Source: Physcomitrium patens
Lineage: Eukaryota > Streptophyta > Bryopsida > Funariales > Funariaceae
Assembly: GCF_000002425.4 (NCBI RefSeq)
Contig: NC_037253.1
Span: 17,872,407 to 17,936,406 of the forward strand
DNA length: 64,000 nucleotides
Direction: 5' to 3'
Shown: positions 12,374 through 25,527 of the stretch, one piece after another
How positions within the stretch are numbered: position 1 is the first letter of the stretch
Layout: each line of letters begins with the position of its first letter
The notes under the pieces: generated by a model
Told to the model about the DNA's origin: nothing
The model's database searches: none
What the model saw: the letters and a program-made list of their open reading frames with translations, nothing else
Translations under genes and position numbers: made by a program

Positions 12374-15300
12374 CCATCATATGCTCGTGAATGAATTATA
12401 CGTTGATGATTTTTTAATAATCATTTTATTTCAACAATTATTTTAGAGTAATTGAAATTGGAAAATGTACATTAAGATCAGGTGTTTTATGATATCAAAA
12501 TTGCAGTTTATACTAAATATATTAAACAAATTATTATGATATATACTTGAATGATTTATAACCTGATTTATTTTATCATTTTATATTTTAACAGGATGAA
12601 ATAGAAAAGAAAATTAGGTCCATGGCCAATTTTTGTATTTTACGACGGAATTTTTTTTATTTAAAAGAGGCAGTTAGGGACATTTGCATAGGACGTGCAC
12701 ATAATATGAAAGCTCGCAAACACTATGATTCAAAGTTACTCTTCATTGGTTGGCGTTTCTTTCACTTGGCATGTGGACGATCAAAGTTAATCAAAAAAAA
12801 AGTTATTGAATTAAACCATGTATGGTTATCTATAAACAACATATAATGTATTCATATTTGTGTTAAATATTTATGTAAATTTTGTACCGTTTCCTTCCAA
12901 TGCTTTTAAGTAACATGTGGTTTTAGTCACATATTTTTTACATCATTTTATAAGAGTATGCACATGGTACAAAATCATTTTGAAATTTAAAAAAAAAAGA
13001 AAAAAAAAAGTGCAAATTTTCAATAGATAAAAAATATTAAATAAAAAAATACTTAAAAATATTCCTAATATGTTCATAAAATTGTAATCTGATGATATTG
13101 CTTTTTTATATTTGTTACTCATATTTTAAAATCTGATACTAGAACTTTATAAAAATAAATCCCAACAGTATTAGTTTATTTCTTCAAACAATAAAATGCT
13201 AAAAATAGCACATTAGAATTATTTTCGTTTTAATTTAAATTCTGAACTATTTTTCCAGCGTATACTGGTCAACTGCTTTTTTGCTTGGGTAAAAATGGTA
13301 CAAACAAGCATAATGCATAAACGAAATCAAATTCGTCAAATAAAAGAGCGCCTTCAACGTGTTTTATATTCATGGGAGGAATATTCAATGTTGGTGCAAT
13401 CAAAACCAAGGAAAAATCATGTGGCAACTCAACACTATTCTCTTCATGCTCGTGGCAAAGTTTTCAGAAGTTGGAAAATGGTAATAAAATCATGGAGCTT
13501 GAGCAAAGAAGTAGAAGAAAAACTTTCATTAGCTGCCCAAATTCATTATGAAGTCCATTGCAAAAGGAAGATAGTTCATCATTGGAAAAATTGGTTGAAA
13601 TATCATGTTCGGCCACAGAGAAAAAAATTGTTGAAGATACAAACCCATATTAATAAAATGACCATGAAACAAGCAATATCTGCGTGGCAATGTATTATGC
13701 GTATCCGTTGGATGACACGTATTAAATATGATGAAGCAAGAAATTTTGAAAAAAGATGGATTTACCTAAGAACTTTATCAAGGTAACTATTTGTTTTTAT
13801 ATTATTGATAGAATCTTGATATTGTAGCATATCAACCCAAAATAAAACACACCACTCAATTTTAATTATTATTATACAATGATTATTTTACAATGAATTT
13901 CAACTATTCTAAATATTGTATTGACATTCAAAAATTAACCTAATGCAAGTTCTCTTTATAAAGAATCTATCTTTCTCTTTTTATTTTTATATAGATTCAA
14001 AGATGCACTTCGAGTGATAAATTTTGAAAGGAGAATCAAAATCCAAGCTTCTCAATTTAGAAAAAAGAGAAAAGCAATAGAAGTTGTGAAACGATGGCGG
14101 CTTTTGGTACAAGAGAAACAAAATCTAAGACTTTACCACCAAGTTGCATTGCAGTTTTATGCAAATCAACTTTCCAAAAAGGTCTTATGCCTGTTCAAAT
14201 TTATGATTTTATTCGAGCTTCCAAATTTTTTCTTAATAATTTGGAATATTTACTTTGAATATGTATATGCCTGTGATTATGATAGTGATATTATTTTTTA
14301 GAATTAAACAAGTAAGAACATTTTAAAATACAACATATTTTACCTGAATACAGAGTCTTAGAGCGTGGACCAATGCTATTACTATATTTAAAACAGAAAA
14401 AAGAGCAATTAGAGAAGTTAATCAATGTTTAACTCGAGCAGCAATGGTTTTATGGCGAGACTACCATGTCTACCATGCACTCAAGTGATACATTTTATAC
14501 TAACACTGTTATAATAATTAAATTAAAATCAGATGGCATTTTTATTTTTATTTTTTTTTAACACTACTTTCCATTTATGACTTATGTAAAGATTTGGTAA
14601 AAATGCATGTGTGCACATGAGTTAAGAAATATGAGTCACTATTATATAATAACACGAACTATTCTATGCTATTTCAATAAACTTTTAATAGGAAAAAAAA
14701 ATCTACCAAAGCAAAAACATTCAGAAAACGAAAATCCTTACAAATGGCAAGAAATTGTTTGAGTAATTGGTGGGATCTAATGGCTTGGAAGAGAAGAGCT
14801 AACCAGTTGAATATTTTAATGTCACAACGACTACGCCGCAATCTTTTACAAAATAGCTTGCATAGCTGGATGAATGTCACCTTTGATGGCCTTATAGTTG
14901 CCAATGCCAAGTTCCAAGATGATTTAATACAAGCCCAAGTATGATCATGTATTTGATCTTAATTTACACTAAATACACACATGCATATTTTAAAAAATAA
15001 TGTTCAAGCCTCCATAATTACCAGCAACATTTATTACCTTCCATTTATATATAAACAATCAAAAAAACATTATTTTTTTTATTATTTTGAAATTCCATTT
15101 GATTGATTTTGAAATAAATGCAGACACACATGTGAGTGTATATATATTTATAAAAAATTATCAGTCATAAAATTTATTATTGTATTTCACATTTAATTGT
15201 AGTCACAATGTAAAGAACAAAAACATCAAGTTTCAACAGTGGATGTGGAGAACCTGCAACTCATTGACCGCTTGCACAACATGGCATCTGAGATTGCATA

Positions 15301-18300
15301 TTTGAAAACAACTATAAATGAAAGATCTCAAGAAATTCACGAGTTACATAGGGCCATTGAAGATGCGGCAATGGTAGAAAGCTCAATGCGAGATGAGATA
15401 GAGCAACAACAAGCCCGCATTGAAGACCTACAAAATGCTAATGTCATCCTTCAGGTTGGTTTAGTTCACACCCACAAAAAACTTACTTACCCATGTGTTG
15501 ATTTATCATAATAACAATATCCATTGACAATGAACCATGCACTTTTTTCATTGCTGTTATTATATTGAAAAAAACATTATTTGGCAATACTGAATCATGG
15601 ATTTGATTTTAGGATGGTTTGAACTTTTTTTTATTTTTCTTTTATTTTTATTTTTTTGTATAGAATATGTTTTTAAAGATATAATACTTTCTTTGGTTAG
15701 AAATTTTGAAATTGTAAATGAAAACAAATTGATGTGGAAATGAAACTGTGTGAATTGATGCAGAGGAGGATTCAAACAAAGAATGTGGAGGATACTACTG
15801 GAGAGGTTCATCATACACTAGAGCTTCAAAATATGGAACATAATTTACAGCAATTGCACATACAACTGGCAGAGCAAACTTCTCAGTTGGATTCTTATGA
15901 AAAAGTAATCTCCAATCCTTTTGTATATATATATATATATAAAGTTTTGAATGTGATAACTCCGAAATTGGTAAATACCATACACTTAAGTTGATAGAAA
16001 TTTTAACATCATTTTAAGTGATGCTTCTCTACTGACTACATGTTCTCATACCTAGAATATTTTTGAAACTCCTACTATGTTGATATATCCAAGAACATAA
16101 ATCACCTAATTTTTTTACATTTAATTATATATTTTTTGAAAATTATATATGTTGTGCAAATTCTGCACAACTTTTCAAAATTATTAAAATAATAATAATA
16201 ATAATAATATTCTTAGACTTGTACAATGTTTCTGTTTATTTATTTTTTTTGTTTTTTGTTTTTTTTGTTTTTTCTTTTTGCGTAAAGGATTAAGTTGTTA
16301 TGATTATTTTCATTGTTATTTTTGCTAATTTTTTATTTCAGTTTATGAAGATTGGATACAAACAAATTTTAAAAACCAATCACTCTGTATTCAAACTAAG
16401 TATTTGGAAAAGCATAGAGAAGAAATTTAATCACGTCATAGTTGATGACCATTTATTTTCAGTGTGTATGTAAGCAATATTTAATTTGATTTTTGTGACT
16501 TGTGAAGGCACTCAAAGAAACAGCTGAAAAACTAGAAGGGGCATCTGATGAGTCTCAAGAAAAATTAACAAGTGCTTTTGAAATTGCCGGATCATTACGC
16601 AAATTGTTAGAAGACCGTGAACAACAGTACGCTTGTTTAGAAGGAAGCTCTCGGGTACCATTCCCCTACATCATTCACCCTCTTATAATAACTCTGATCC
16701 CTCATTCCAGCCTTTTTCTTTTCCCCTTGTTTATTATCAATCAATTCACTGAAATTTGGGGCCAATACTCAAAAAACATGTGCATTCTTGAAGCACATGA
16801 TTTAAAAAATAATAATTTAATGACCTGTGCAGAGACGAGAACTAGAATTGGGAGAGGTTCAAAGAAAATTGGCTGCTGCAAATTGCACATTGTGTGAGAC
16901 AGTGGAAGTGCGTGATGCTCGGATAGAAGAACTGGAAAACATCCTCTCTCGAAAACAATCTGAGGTAACGTTTTTGTATTTTGAGATGGAAGTATTCTAT
17001 GTAATAATACTATTTTCATTTTTATTCTTTCTACTCAGTGCCTACTACGGTTTTACATTCATTCAAGCACTACCATTTTATTGCTTGATGGAAAAAAATA
17101 AAAAATAAAAAATAAAATAACAGTAACAATATTGTTTAGGTTTCTTTAAATATGATTTTCTAATGGGTTACTACTTTCTTTTTAAAAATGGTGGAATACC
17201 TCATCAGATTCTCGATATACAATCCCATCTCCAAGATTTGGAGGTAGCATTGGATTCAAAAGAAAGCCATGTCCGCAAATTAGAATATGAAATCCAATTG
17301 ATGTCTGGTAATTTCTCGTCCCTGCACCATTGATCCTATTGTCTTTGTCCATCTAACAACCTCACAACATGACCTTTTTTTTTTTTTCTCTTTCTACATA
17401 TATTGATGTGTGTATGTATGTATATATATATATATATATATATATAAAAGGGAATATTTAAGTATTTACTAAATCAACCTACCCATGATGAAGAATATGA
17501 CAATCATGATGAATGCGGTTGGTTTTCTTTGGTTTTAGATCCAATAGTAGAGAAATGATTCTAGAGGTCTTTTTTTTTTTTTTTTTTTTTTTTTTTGTTT
17601 TTCAAGATGATTAAGATAGGTTAGTCAATTTAGTAAAAGCCTAGGTCTATTTAACATCCACATATGTGTGTATATATATTCATAAATCTATTTTAGAAAG
17701 AGGTGTCATTAGTGATAAGTTGTGCAAAGATTATAGCTTTGCTTTGATTTCGTTTGATTTTTTCATTTTCACTTTAATAAGTAATCAAGTAAACAAATAA
17801 GTATGGTGGTATGCAGAGCCCCACGCGGCAAAAGCCTACAAGTTCATGTCAAGCATGAGCTCGTGTGCCGCAACACCGACGAGGCTGAGGCCGCACCCCA
17901 ACGCCCACGCCCAAGGCGGGGGGCCATCATCGATCCCGCCCCAAGCCCAACAAGCCTCCACCTCCGCCGCCGCAGCCCCACCAGACAGTCCTCACCCGAA
18001 TCCAATGCCTCTGTCGCGTCGTCCCTCCCACGGCGGAGCCATCCCCGCGGCGATGGAGTCGTCGTCTCGCGTGCCAGCAGCAGCCATCCCCGTGCAAGCG
18101 TCGTCGTCGTCGTTGCGTGAATCATTGCAAGCGGACACCATCAAGCCAACCCCTGCTCTTCAAAGCCCCCCTCCACACCACGCTGACGGAACCACCGAAT
18201 TGCGATCGTCGCCTTCCGGTTAGTTACCGTCGCTCGCTACCCTCCTCCTACCTCCGTTGTCCGGTTCATTCTAGGGTTTCAGTGTGTGTAAGGTTATGGG

Positions 18301-18884
18301 TTCGACACGACGAATGAAACCCGCCGCGTTGTTTGTTTGTTTGTTCATCCAGAGGTTCAGTCACCGCGGGAGCTGCAGATGGGCTCGACGAGCAAGGTGC
18401 TACATTCATCTGTCCGGGGCTTGCAAAGGATGGCCGCGTGCCTGCCCATGGGCAACGAACGAATCCCGCAGGAGATGAGGGGCCAGGAGGCCGGAACGCG
18501 AAGCGATGGCTTCGTGGTGCGCGTCTCCGATGACCAGAGCGTTGTGGATAGCTTGCACTTCGAAATCCAGCGCTTGCAGGCCAGGATTATGAGTCGATTG
18601 CGAGACCCTGTTACCCCTGGATCGGCGGCGCCTGGGTCCAGTTCTCAGGTTGGAGTTCCATCTTGTTTGTAGTCACCTTTTTAGGTCGTTTTTTGATGAA
18701 AATATGTATATTTATTTAATGTTGTTTTAGAGGGCCTTTTTGCACAGGAGAGATGGTTGATTGAGTGGTTGTTTGATTGTTTTGTTGTGTTCAGGAAAGG
18801 TTATCGGATACAGGATGTGAGCAGAGACTTATGAGTGGCGATCCCACTACTTCGGCGTCAAGAGGGACCTCGCCGGGATACTGA
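10537..18884 (+). CDS. Large coiled-coil protein with Sfi1-like Trp repeats, 17 exons
   Basis: Model built from phase-consistent exons: 10537-11270, 11416-11532, 11705-11867, 12180-12311, 12595-12819, 13259-13782, 13995-14181, 14354-14484, 14692-14938, 15203-15454, 15764-15904, 16508-16654, 16833-16964, 17208-17307, 17817-18218, 18353-18648 and 18795-18884. Together they give 4,020 nt, about 1,339 aa. Every junction keeps the frame and has GT...AG borders. Order of parts: a low-complexity Gly/Ser/Thr N terminus with a poly-Gly run; a coiled coil (exons 1-4); a central basic block with at least ten spaced Trp motifs (GWRFF, FAWVK, YSWEEY, RSWKMVIKSW, HHWKNW, SAWQ, KRWRLL, RAWTNA, LWRDY, NWWDLMAWK, HSWMNV); a second coiled coil (exons 10-14); and a Pro/Ser-rich tail. 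Spaced Trp in basic helices is the signature of Sfi1-type centrin-binding repeats, so a centrosome, basal-body or spindle-pole role is inferred. The ATG at 10537 is the first in frame. GC-rich end exons contrast with the AT-rich middle. I know no named orthologue. Confidence 0.82.
11603..11634. repeat. (AT)n microsatellite in an intron
   Basis: Run of AT dinucleotides in the second intron of the Sfi1-like gene. Similar AT or T runs occur in other introns near 11,930-11,955, 12,344-12,373, 17,421-17,445 and 17,571-17,596. Confidence 0.85.
16342..16461 (+). other. Possible optional exon of the Sfi1-like gene
   Basis: A TTTATTTCAG acceptor is followed by a 120-nt stretch with no stop in the phase set by the flanking exons (40 codons), ending before GTGTGT. 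Insertion would keep the frame. The encoded peptide is not coiled-coil-like, unlike its neighbours, so it may be a chance open stretch. I left it out of the main model. Confidence 0.25.
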
Positions 18885-20965
18885 TTCTTTGACGGAGATT
18901 GGTGCAATTTCTTGTGAGGTTCTTTTTATTGAGCTTTAGCCACGGCGCCATGGCGGGTAGGTCATAGTACCGCATGTAGATGTTGTAATTAAATCGAGCA
19001 TGGTTTTTGTATGGAAATAAACGAAAGGGGCAAGATGAAGTATGATGAAGATGGTGTTACAATGCCGCAAATGGTTTGCAGCCTCCTGTGCACCTCTTTT
19101 GGCCAAGAGATTAGCAGAATTGCACTGTGGCACATGTGTGATCGATTGGAGATCAAACTCAAATGACATGAAGATTGCAGGCCATCTTGTTTCGAGTCTC
19201 GTTCGATTTCAGAAGTGTTTTCAAGCAAATCAACTTCGAAGATGTACAGCCTGCACCGTGTGTGAAACTCGAAGATTTCAAGAAGGTGGGATGCTAAGCC
19301 TGCAGCCAGCTAAACAAAGGTCATGGAAACAATGTGGCCATGTATGAGAGCCTTAGGTACAACGAATGAACTTGGCTCGAAAGTAGGAGGATGGTGAAGA
19401 CTAAGTGAAGCTTAATGAACGCTGGTTGCTCCTCCAGTGTGGTTGACTTGCCGTCGTAAACTTAGATCTCAGCTTGGTGGTGCTGCAGGTTCTAACTCAT
19501 ACTGTTGCTCTTTATGATGTATCAATCCAAGTATCTCTCGAAACCCAATGACTTAGAGTTACTATTTATACCATTCCAGACAAACCATGAGAAGATTCGG
19601 ATCGGGTTTTGTACAGATCCGAATGTGTAGGTACTTATCTTGAACGAAGTAACCCCGTACCTCACCAGGTAATTCCAAGGATTGTTTGGAAACATTTCAC
19701 TGCAATAATTCAAACAGTAAGCAATGAAATACGTAGTCCTTGAACGTTAAGTTGATCAGACATTGTATTGGAAGCCTTATGATTTGAAGGTGTAAAAATC
19801 AATGTGCTTGAGCTAAGTCAATCTTCCTTTAGCAACAGAGTTGCTGGTGTCATGCTCATGATGAGTAGAGCAGTTGTGTGAATTGGAGTATTCCAAAGTT
19901 TGATAATTAATTCGCAGCAACCTTCGTCTCCTTGTACTTGCGGCGCCCCGAAGGCACCACACGCCTGCAAGAACTCGAAAATAAGCTTCCCGACTACCTT
20001 GCGAGCATTCTAACCTTACAATGGCGGCAAGATGCAACAAAATATTTCCACAGTATTTCTGTTCACGCGGTGCTTGCAGTAATTGCTCCCCTCGTAACCC
20101 AACTCGTAGAAGTGGTGAAATCATTCCAGCCTGCAATATCGGGCACAATCCGTGCCGAACTCAATAATCCTTCGTGTCTTCTCTCTAGATGCACTAATCA
20201 GCGCTACGTTGGCCGTTGAAGACTTTACCACTGATTTGATCGAAAATTCCTTGTATTCTCTTCAAGTCCAGAGTCTCATCTGCTACTTTTTCAGTTTTAC
20301 ATGGAACCAATTCAAATATGCCTACCAATCCTGAACATTTCTACGTAGTACCAGCTCTAAGACATCAAGTTTTGTTAGGACCCAGTCATATTTTCGTGAT
20401 GCTCAATTAATTGGTGAATCTCACTCCTCCGCTTAATGTTGCATCCTTGAGGAATTTGTGACATTACGGTACTTTCATTGCTTCCACATCTTGTACAGAT
20501 GATATTACCATGATATTACCATCTGTACTTGCCTGGCTCATTACAATGTTCCAAACAATCGTATTCAGAGGCTCTGCAGATGCCGTCATTTTTCTTCAAC
20601 ATTCTCAAAATTTGTCATGCACGGGTAGCCTACAGTTCCTCCGCGTTCCGCTGGAACACGAAGCCTTTATTTTCAATCCAAGGTAATTTGCAATTGTTGA
20701 CCATCATTGATTGAATGTTCGGAGAGTACTAAATCAACGTCTGTACATAATTGTTATAGTAGTCCACCCGATGGTGTATAGTCTTGCAATCCGAGTGTAT
20801 GCTTTGCTTTGTATAGAAGTGGAAGTAAAGTCGTCAAGGACAAAACTTCGGGATACTGAGAGAGCACGTTCAAGTGATGGAGCTTCTCCGAGGGCTGAAT
20901 GATGCGACTCTGCTCCCTTTACTTGCAAGGATGTTGGTGGTTGGGGCGTTCGTGGGTCGCGGTTA
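18885..20965. other. Convergent intergenic region with unassigned open segments
   Basis: Lies between the 3' ends of the + strand Sfi1-like gene and the - strand AGT1. The first part is probably 3' UTR. On the minus strand between about 20,560 and 19,890 there are several protein-like open segments, for example one of 45 residues ending with a stop near 20,211 and one ending in RRKYKETKVAAN near 19,916. They do not splice cleanly into one frame and I recognise no family, so they may be remnants of a lost gene. Confidence 0.35.
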
Positions 20966-22895
20966 TCACAGGCGGGAGGCAATTATAGGGGTTTGCTTGG
21001 ATAGAAATGCCTGGGCTGCGGCAACACCACTGCCAAAGATTACGGGATATCCAACCTCGAGGAGCACGAGCTCCACTCCCGCCAAAGCTCCTAGTAATTG
21101 TAGCTGCACACACAGTGCTCCGGGGATTCAAGAAGTCAAGAATGCATCGTGTCAACACGTTGCAACAAAATTTGAACCTGAGATTCTATACAAAATTTTC
21201 AGGCTGAAAAGAGGAATTTTGGCCACTGCAATTCACCTCATTCACATAGCCTAGATGTCCAATGCGAAACACCTTTCCGTTCACTTCGCCGAGACCGAGA
21301 CCAAGGCTGAGATTGTACTTCTTCCATGCAATCTTGATCACGTCGTTGCTGTCTAATGAAGACGGCACCACCACTCCTGTCACGACCGCGCTGTCCCACT
21401 GGGGCTTCCTTGCGCAGACGGTAAGTCCCCAAGCTCTCACAGCTCTCCTGCATTTCAGTCGAGAACCTTGCAAACTTAGATCTCGGGAGATACAAGCATC
21501 GCAATTTGAGAGTTCTGCAACAGCAGTCGTTTTAGGGGAACTTTCGTTTCAAGCACCTGGTTGCTTCAGCAAGACGCAGATGCCGGGCTATGACATTTTC
21601 CAGTCCCTCTTGTTTGAGGATAATGTCAAGGGAGGCACGCAGCCCGTAGAGCAGTTGGACGGACGGAGTGTAGGGGGAATACGTCCCTGCCTTGTAGCTT
21701 TTTAGATATTCTGCCCAGTCGAAGTAGCCCCGTGGGTATTTTGCTTGCTTGGAAGTTTCAATAGCTTTGAGGCTGGCGCAAAGGATACCTAGACCGGTTG
21801 GAAGAGATAGGGCTTTCTGGGATCCGGTGAGGGCCACGTCCACTCCCCAGTCGTCCATTCGAAAATCCATGGCGCCAACCGACGAGACTCCATCCACGAG
21901 TAGCAATGCAGGATGTCTTGCCTCGTCTGTCCAGGTACGGATTCGTGAGAATCTAAACAATGATAAGAAAGAGACGATGTGTTCGGACATCATGGTTGCC
22001 GATTTTCGACGACCTAACAGACTGAAATGCGTATTCTACTGATTGGAATCATGTGTACTGATTTGACGCACGAGGAATTGGAGGTGAAGAGTTAGGTACC
22101 AAGGGCTTTGCGAACGGCACTTAAGTCGTTAGTCACGCCCGTGGAGGTTTCGTTGTGCACCACGCAGACTGCCTTCACAGCATGAGTATGATCTGACTGC
22201 AGCTTCTGCTTGAGGATCTCCAGATCGATGCCCTCGCCCCACTCGCACTCGATCACATCCACGTTGAAGTGGAGACGGGTCATGAGGTTGATCCAGAGGA
22301 CACAGAATTGGCCCATCCTCGGGACGATGATCCTGTCACCTGGTGACATCGTGTTGGTTAGCGCACTCTCCCATGCTCCTGTACCTGCAATAACAGTGAT
22401 CGGACAGCATTTGGAATCATCAAAATGGTTGAGTCATGGAATTGAGAATGCGCCACGCATCCAACCATTGTCCCCAGCATTGGCACTGTGAGAATGAGAA
22501 ATTTCAAAGTATTAGCCTGTTGTATAAATGAAATTGATTTGAAGTCCCCAACCAGGAAGCAAATCGATGCAATTTTACTTAAATGAGTTTATAGTAGATG
22601 CAACCGATTGCTGGCTGAGTTAGAACTTTGCCAAAGAGATTCAGGGCTTGAGAGCTGCATTCCGCAGGATCTCACAGATTTGCGTGGTACCTGAGGAAGG
22701 GAAGATGAAGGGGGTGCCAGTCTGTGTGCGGAACAGCAGCTTGACGTCCTCAAGAACGGACTTAGCCAGTGCGGGAAAAGTCGGCGATCGGTGATCCTCA
22801 TTGTTGCGGTTCATGGCCTGCAGCACTCTGTCTGGAATGTTGGTAGGCCCCGGCACAAACAAGTGGTTTCTCCCTGGCGCTGGAAACAACTCCAT
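20966..22895 (-). CDS. AGT1: Serine-glyoxylate aminotransferase, peroxisomal, 5 exons
   Basis: PLP enzyme of photorespiration that moves the amino group of serine to glyoxylate, giving hydroxypyruvate and glycine in the peroxisome. Exons: 22895-22691, 22384-22100, 21926-21557, 21447-21237 and 21103-20966 (1,209 nt, 402 aa, the same size as land-plant AGT1). All phases match and borders are GT...AG. Motifs in order: GRNHLFVPGPTNIP and RNNEDHRSP near the N terminus; GTGAWESALTNTMSPGDR across the exon 1-2 junction; VHNETSTGVTND; PALLLVDGVSS; the PLP-lysine segment DVALTGSQKALSLPTGLG; YNLSLGLGLGEVNGKVFRIG; and GYPVIFGSGVAAAQAFLS. The protein ends in SRL, a canonical type 1 peroxisomal targeting signal. 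The ATG gives the family's short N terminus with no transit peptide. No defect is seen, so the gene should be functional. A triple G-box/ABRE-core cluster lies about 1.2 kb upstream. Confidence 0.96.
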
Positions 22896-24076
22896 CTCAC
22901 CTGCTGGCTTGAACTCGTTCTCACAACCACCACTACTCTCCAGTCAACCAAACCGAGTTTCAGCAAATCTCACGAGAAAACTTCCTCCAGCTCCTTCGAA
23001 TCAAGCAGCAACCGCTCATCTGTTATGAAATTCTCCAACTGCGTTGAATCACTGTAAACAAAGTTCTTGACAGCTTAATACCTTCCCACACCTTCACGCT
23101 GAGAGCCCGATTCAGCTTTTGAGACACACAAGACCTTGACTCCGTCAGCCCTATACTAGATCGTCTTTGACGTCTAATCAGCAACCAGCTACCTGAACAT
23201 CAGCGTGATTGCCAGACAATCAGGCGAATGAGAACGACGATGCGGGATCCGCAGTGACGGGGTGGCTGATGATACACAACTCCTCCAACCATCACCTTCG
23301 ATTCCAATGCAGGGGTGAAATTCGCCGTACAGGAACTAAGAAAACCCACCAATTCACTCCATTTAATACTACCAGCATTGTTATTATTTTTACTACTTTC
23401 AGTAAGTTGGAATCACAAAATCAGTAATGCCATGCACCCGCACTGAGCACCCAATCGAATGGTCCACGGAATTCCCCATCGGAAGCGATTGATTGCAGTT
23501 CCAATTTTGACGACAGGTGCAGTGAGCGTCTCGTGTTTTTAGCACTTACAGTGAGGAGGAATATTGTTTTACTGACAAACAACAGTGCCACAGAACACAA
23601 GGTCCTCTCGTTCCCACCCCCCTCCCAGTCGAATTCCAGTGACGGATCCAGTGGGCCCCAGGGAAACAGCCAAGATGCAACGGAGCAACTACAAATTTGA
23701 ACAGTCAGCCGCCGAGGAGCGGGTTAATTGTGATTTACCCACGATAAGTCCATTACTGCCATGCAGTACGCAATAAGGACTTCGTCTAAGTTAGACAGAT
23801 CGGGGCATGCGTGTGTATGTGTGAATGTGTATTATGAGTTTGGTGATTGTGTGGAAGAGTGGCATCAATAATGCTTGCATGATACGTGATCAGGGCCTGG
23901 GCAGGTCAGCGTGGAGCGGCGATGGAGGAGGAGGACGATAGAGAGAGCGCTTGCTTCACTGGCCATGGCGAAGCTGCCGCTGCAGGCCATGTCACGAGGG
24001 CTGCCTTTCCACCTCCTCACGGGGCCCTCTCCCGGTCCCTTTCGCAAGTGGGTCTCCCTGTGCCATGTCACCGTCT

Positions 24077-24127
24077 ACGTGGCGTGGGGCTCGTTTCGAC
24101 GTGGCGCGGACTGTGTATCTACGTGGC
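24077..24127. promoter_or_regulatory. Three ACGTGGC boxes at exact 22-bp spacing
   Basis: ACGTGGC occurs at 24077-24083, 24099-24105 and 24121-24127, each preceded by TCT or TCG. ACGTGGC is the plant G-box/ABRE core bound by bZIP and bHLH factors. The 22-bp period is about two helical turns, so all three sites would face the same side of the DNA. The cluster lies 1.2 kb upstream of the minus-strand AGT1 start; no other gene is seen nearby. Function is inferred. Confidence 0.6.
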
Positions 24128-24529
24128 ATGAGCGTGGGGTTTGGAGAACATGTGTGAGGAGATTTTAGTTTTACTTTGGTTTCAGTTATTAATAATCTCC
24201 ACGAGGGGGTGAGAGTTTGGGACAATGCCTTAATGAGGTGTAACATGGCATTCCCAACACATAGCTTCATTATTTACTTATTTGTCTTCCCAAACAAAAT
24301 ATATAAATCCGGATGAGAATTACATTTTAAGAAAAAAATATCATGATGTCTAATATTATTGAAGTATATGATCATAGTCAAAAAAACAGTTTAAGTCCTT
24401 TGAGCATTTCAAATTACTTTTTTTGAAACATGAAAATTTAATCCTTCAGTTATTAATTGTATCTACCTAAAAACATGTTTTGTTTATTTTTTAATTAAGA
24501 TATTTTTAGATGATTGTGCATCTATTAAC

Positions 24530-24567
<38 letters not shown>

Positions 24568-25527
24568 CAGTCATTTTAAGACTTTAGGATTGACACAAAA
24601 AAAAAACAAAAAACAAAAAACAAACAAACAAAACAAAATTGAATAAAACAAAACTATGAATATATAAAAGAGTAAATAAAACTATTGGTTAAAAAAAAAT
24701 ACATGTTCATTTAAAAAAGAAGAAACATAATAGAAGCTCAAATGATAATGATTTTAATGGTCCAGATTATGATAAGAATACCATTTACCTTGAAATTCAA
24801 AATTTAAAGCAATAATTATACACAGATTCAAGTATTGACAAGCAATGGCTATGAAGAGAATTTGACAAAATCTACAATGATCTTAAACTTTTATAAGAAG
24901 GCAGATTGCACCAAAATGTGTTTTTTTTTCATGGTTGACATTTCATAGGTTAGTAATGAAACCTCCCATCTTAGCTAATAGGCCCTAACCCAATACAATA
25001 AGATTATTTATGATCTTAAATTGTGTCCATAAAACAAATTAAAAAAAATAAACAATAAGTAAGGTTGTGGTGGTCAGCAGTGGGTCTCATGGTTGTGAGA
25101 TGCCCATGTAAGTATGTGAGTGAGAGTGAGTGAGTGAGTGAGTGAGTGTGAGTGGTGTCAGCAGCACATATTCCTGTTGTTGTTGCATCACAACCATGAT
25201 GGAGAAGAGAAGTGAGTGTGATTGTGGATTGCTTGGAATGGGATTTGGTGCAGTGTGTGTTTCTGTTTATCATGGAATTCAATATTTATTCTTGCAATGT
25301 TTCATGAATCAATGCAGAGAGAATGATGGGTTGCATTGGATGAGTAAGGAATTGGAGATTAGGGTTCAGAGAGGTTCTTACAATGAAGGGAAGAACCTTC
25401 CTTATTTAGTTGTGTATGTATATATATATATATATATATTGGAAAGAGAATTTTTGTTCTCCTCAAAGATGAGAAGTTTCTTTTTGGTTGTATATATATA
25501 TATATATATACATGCTTTTTCCAAAAA

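Noticed and set aside
16151..16171. GTTGTGCA...TGCACAAC hairpin in an intron
   Set aside because: It is a perfect but only 8-bp stem, isolated in AT-rich intronic DNA, with no sign of function.
17803..18125. Alternative + and - frames in the Pro/Ser-rich exon at 17,817-18,218
   Set aside because: GC-rich low complexity leaves several frames open; only the frame joined in phase to the neighbouring exons was kept.
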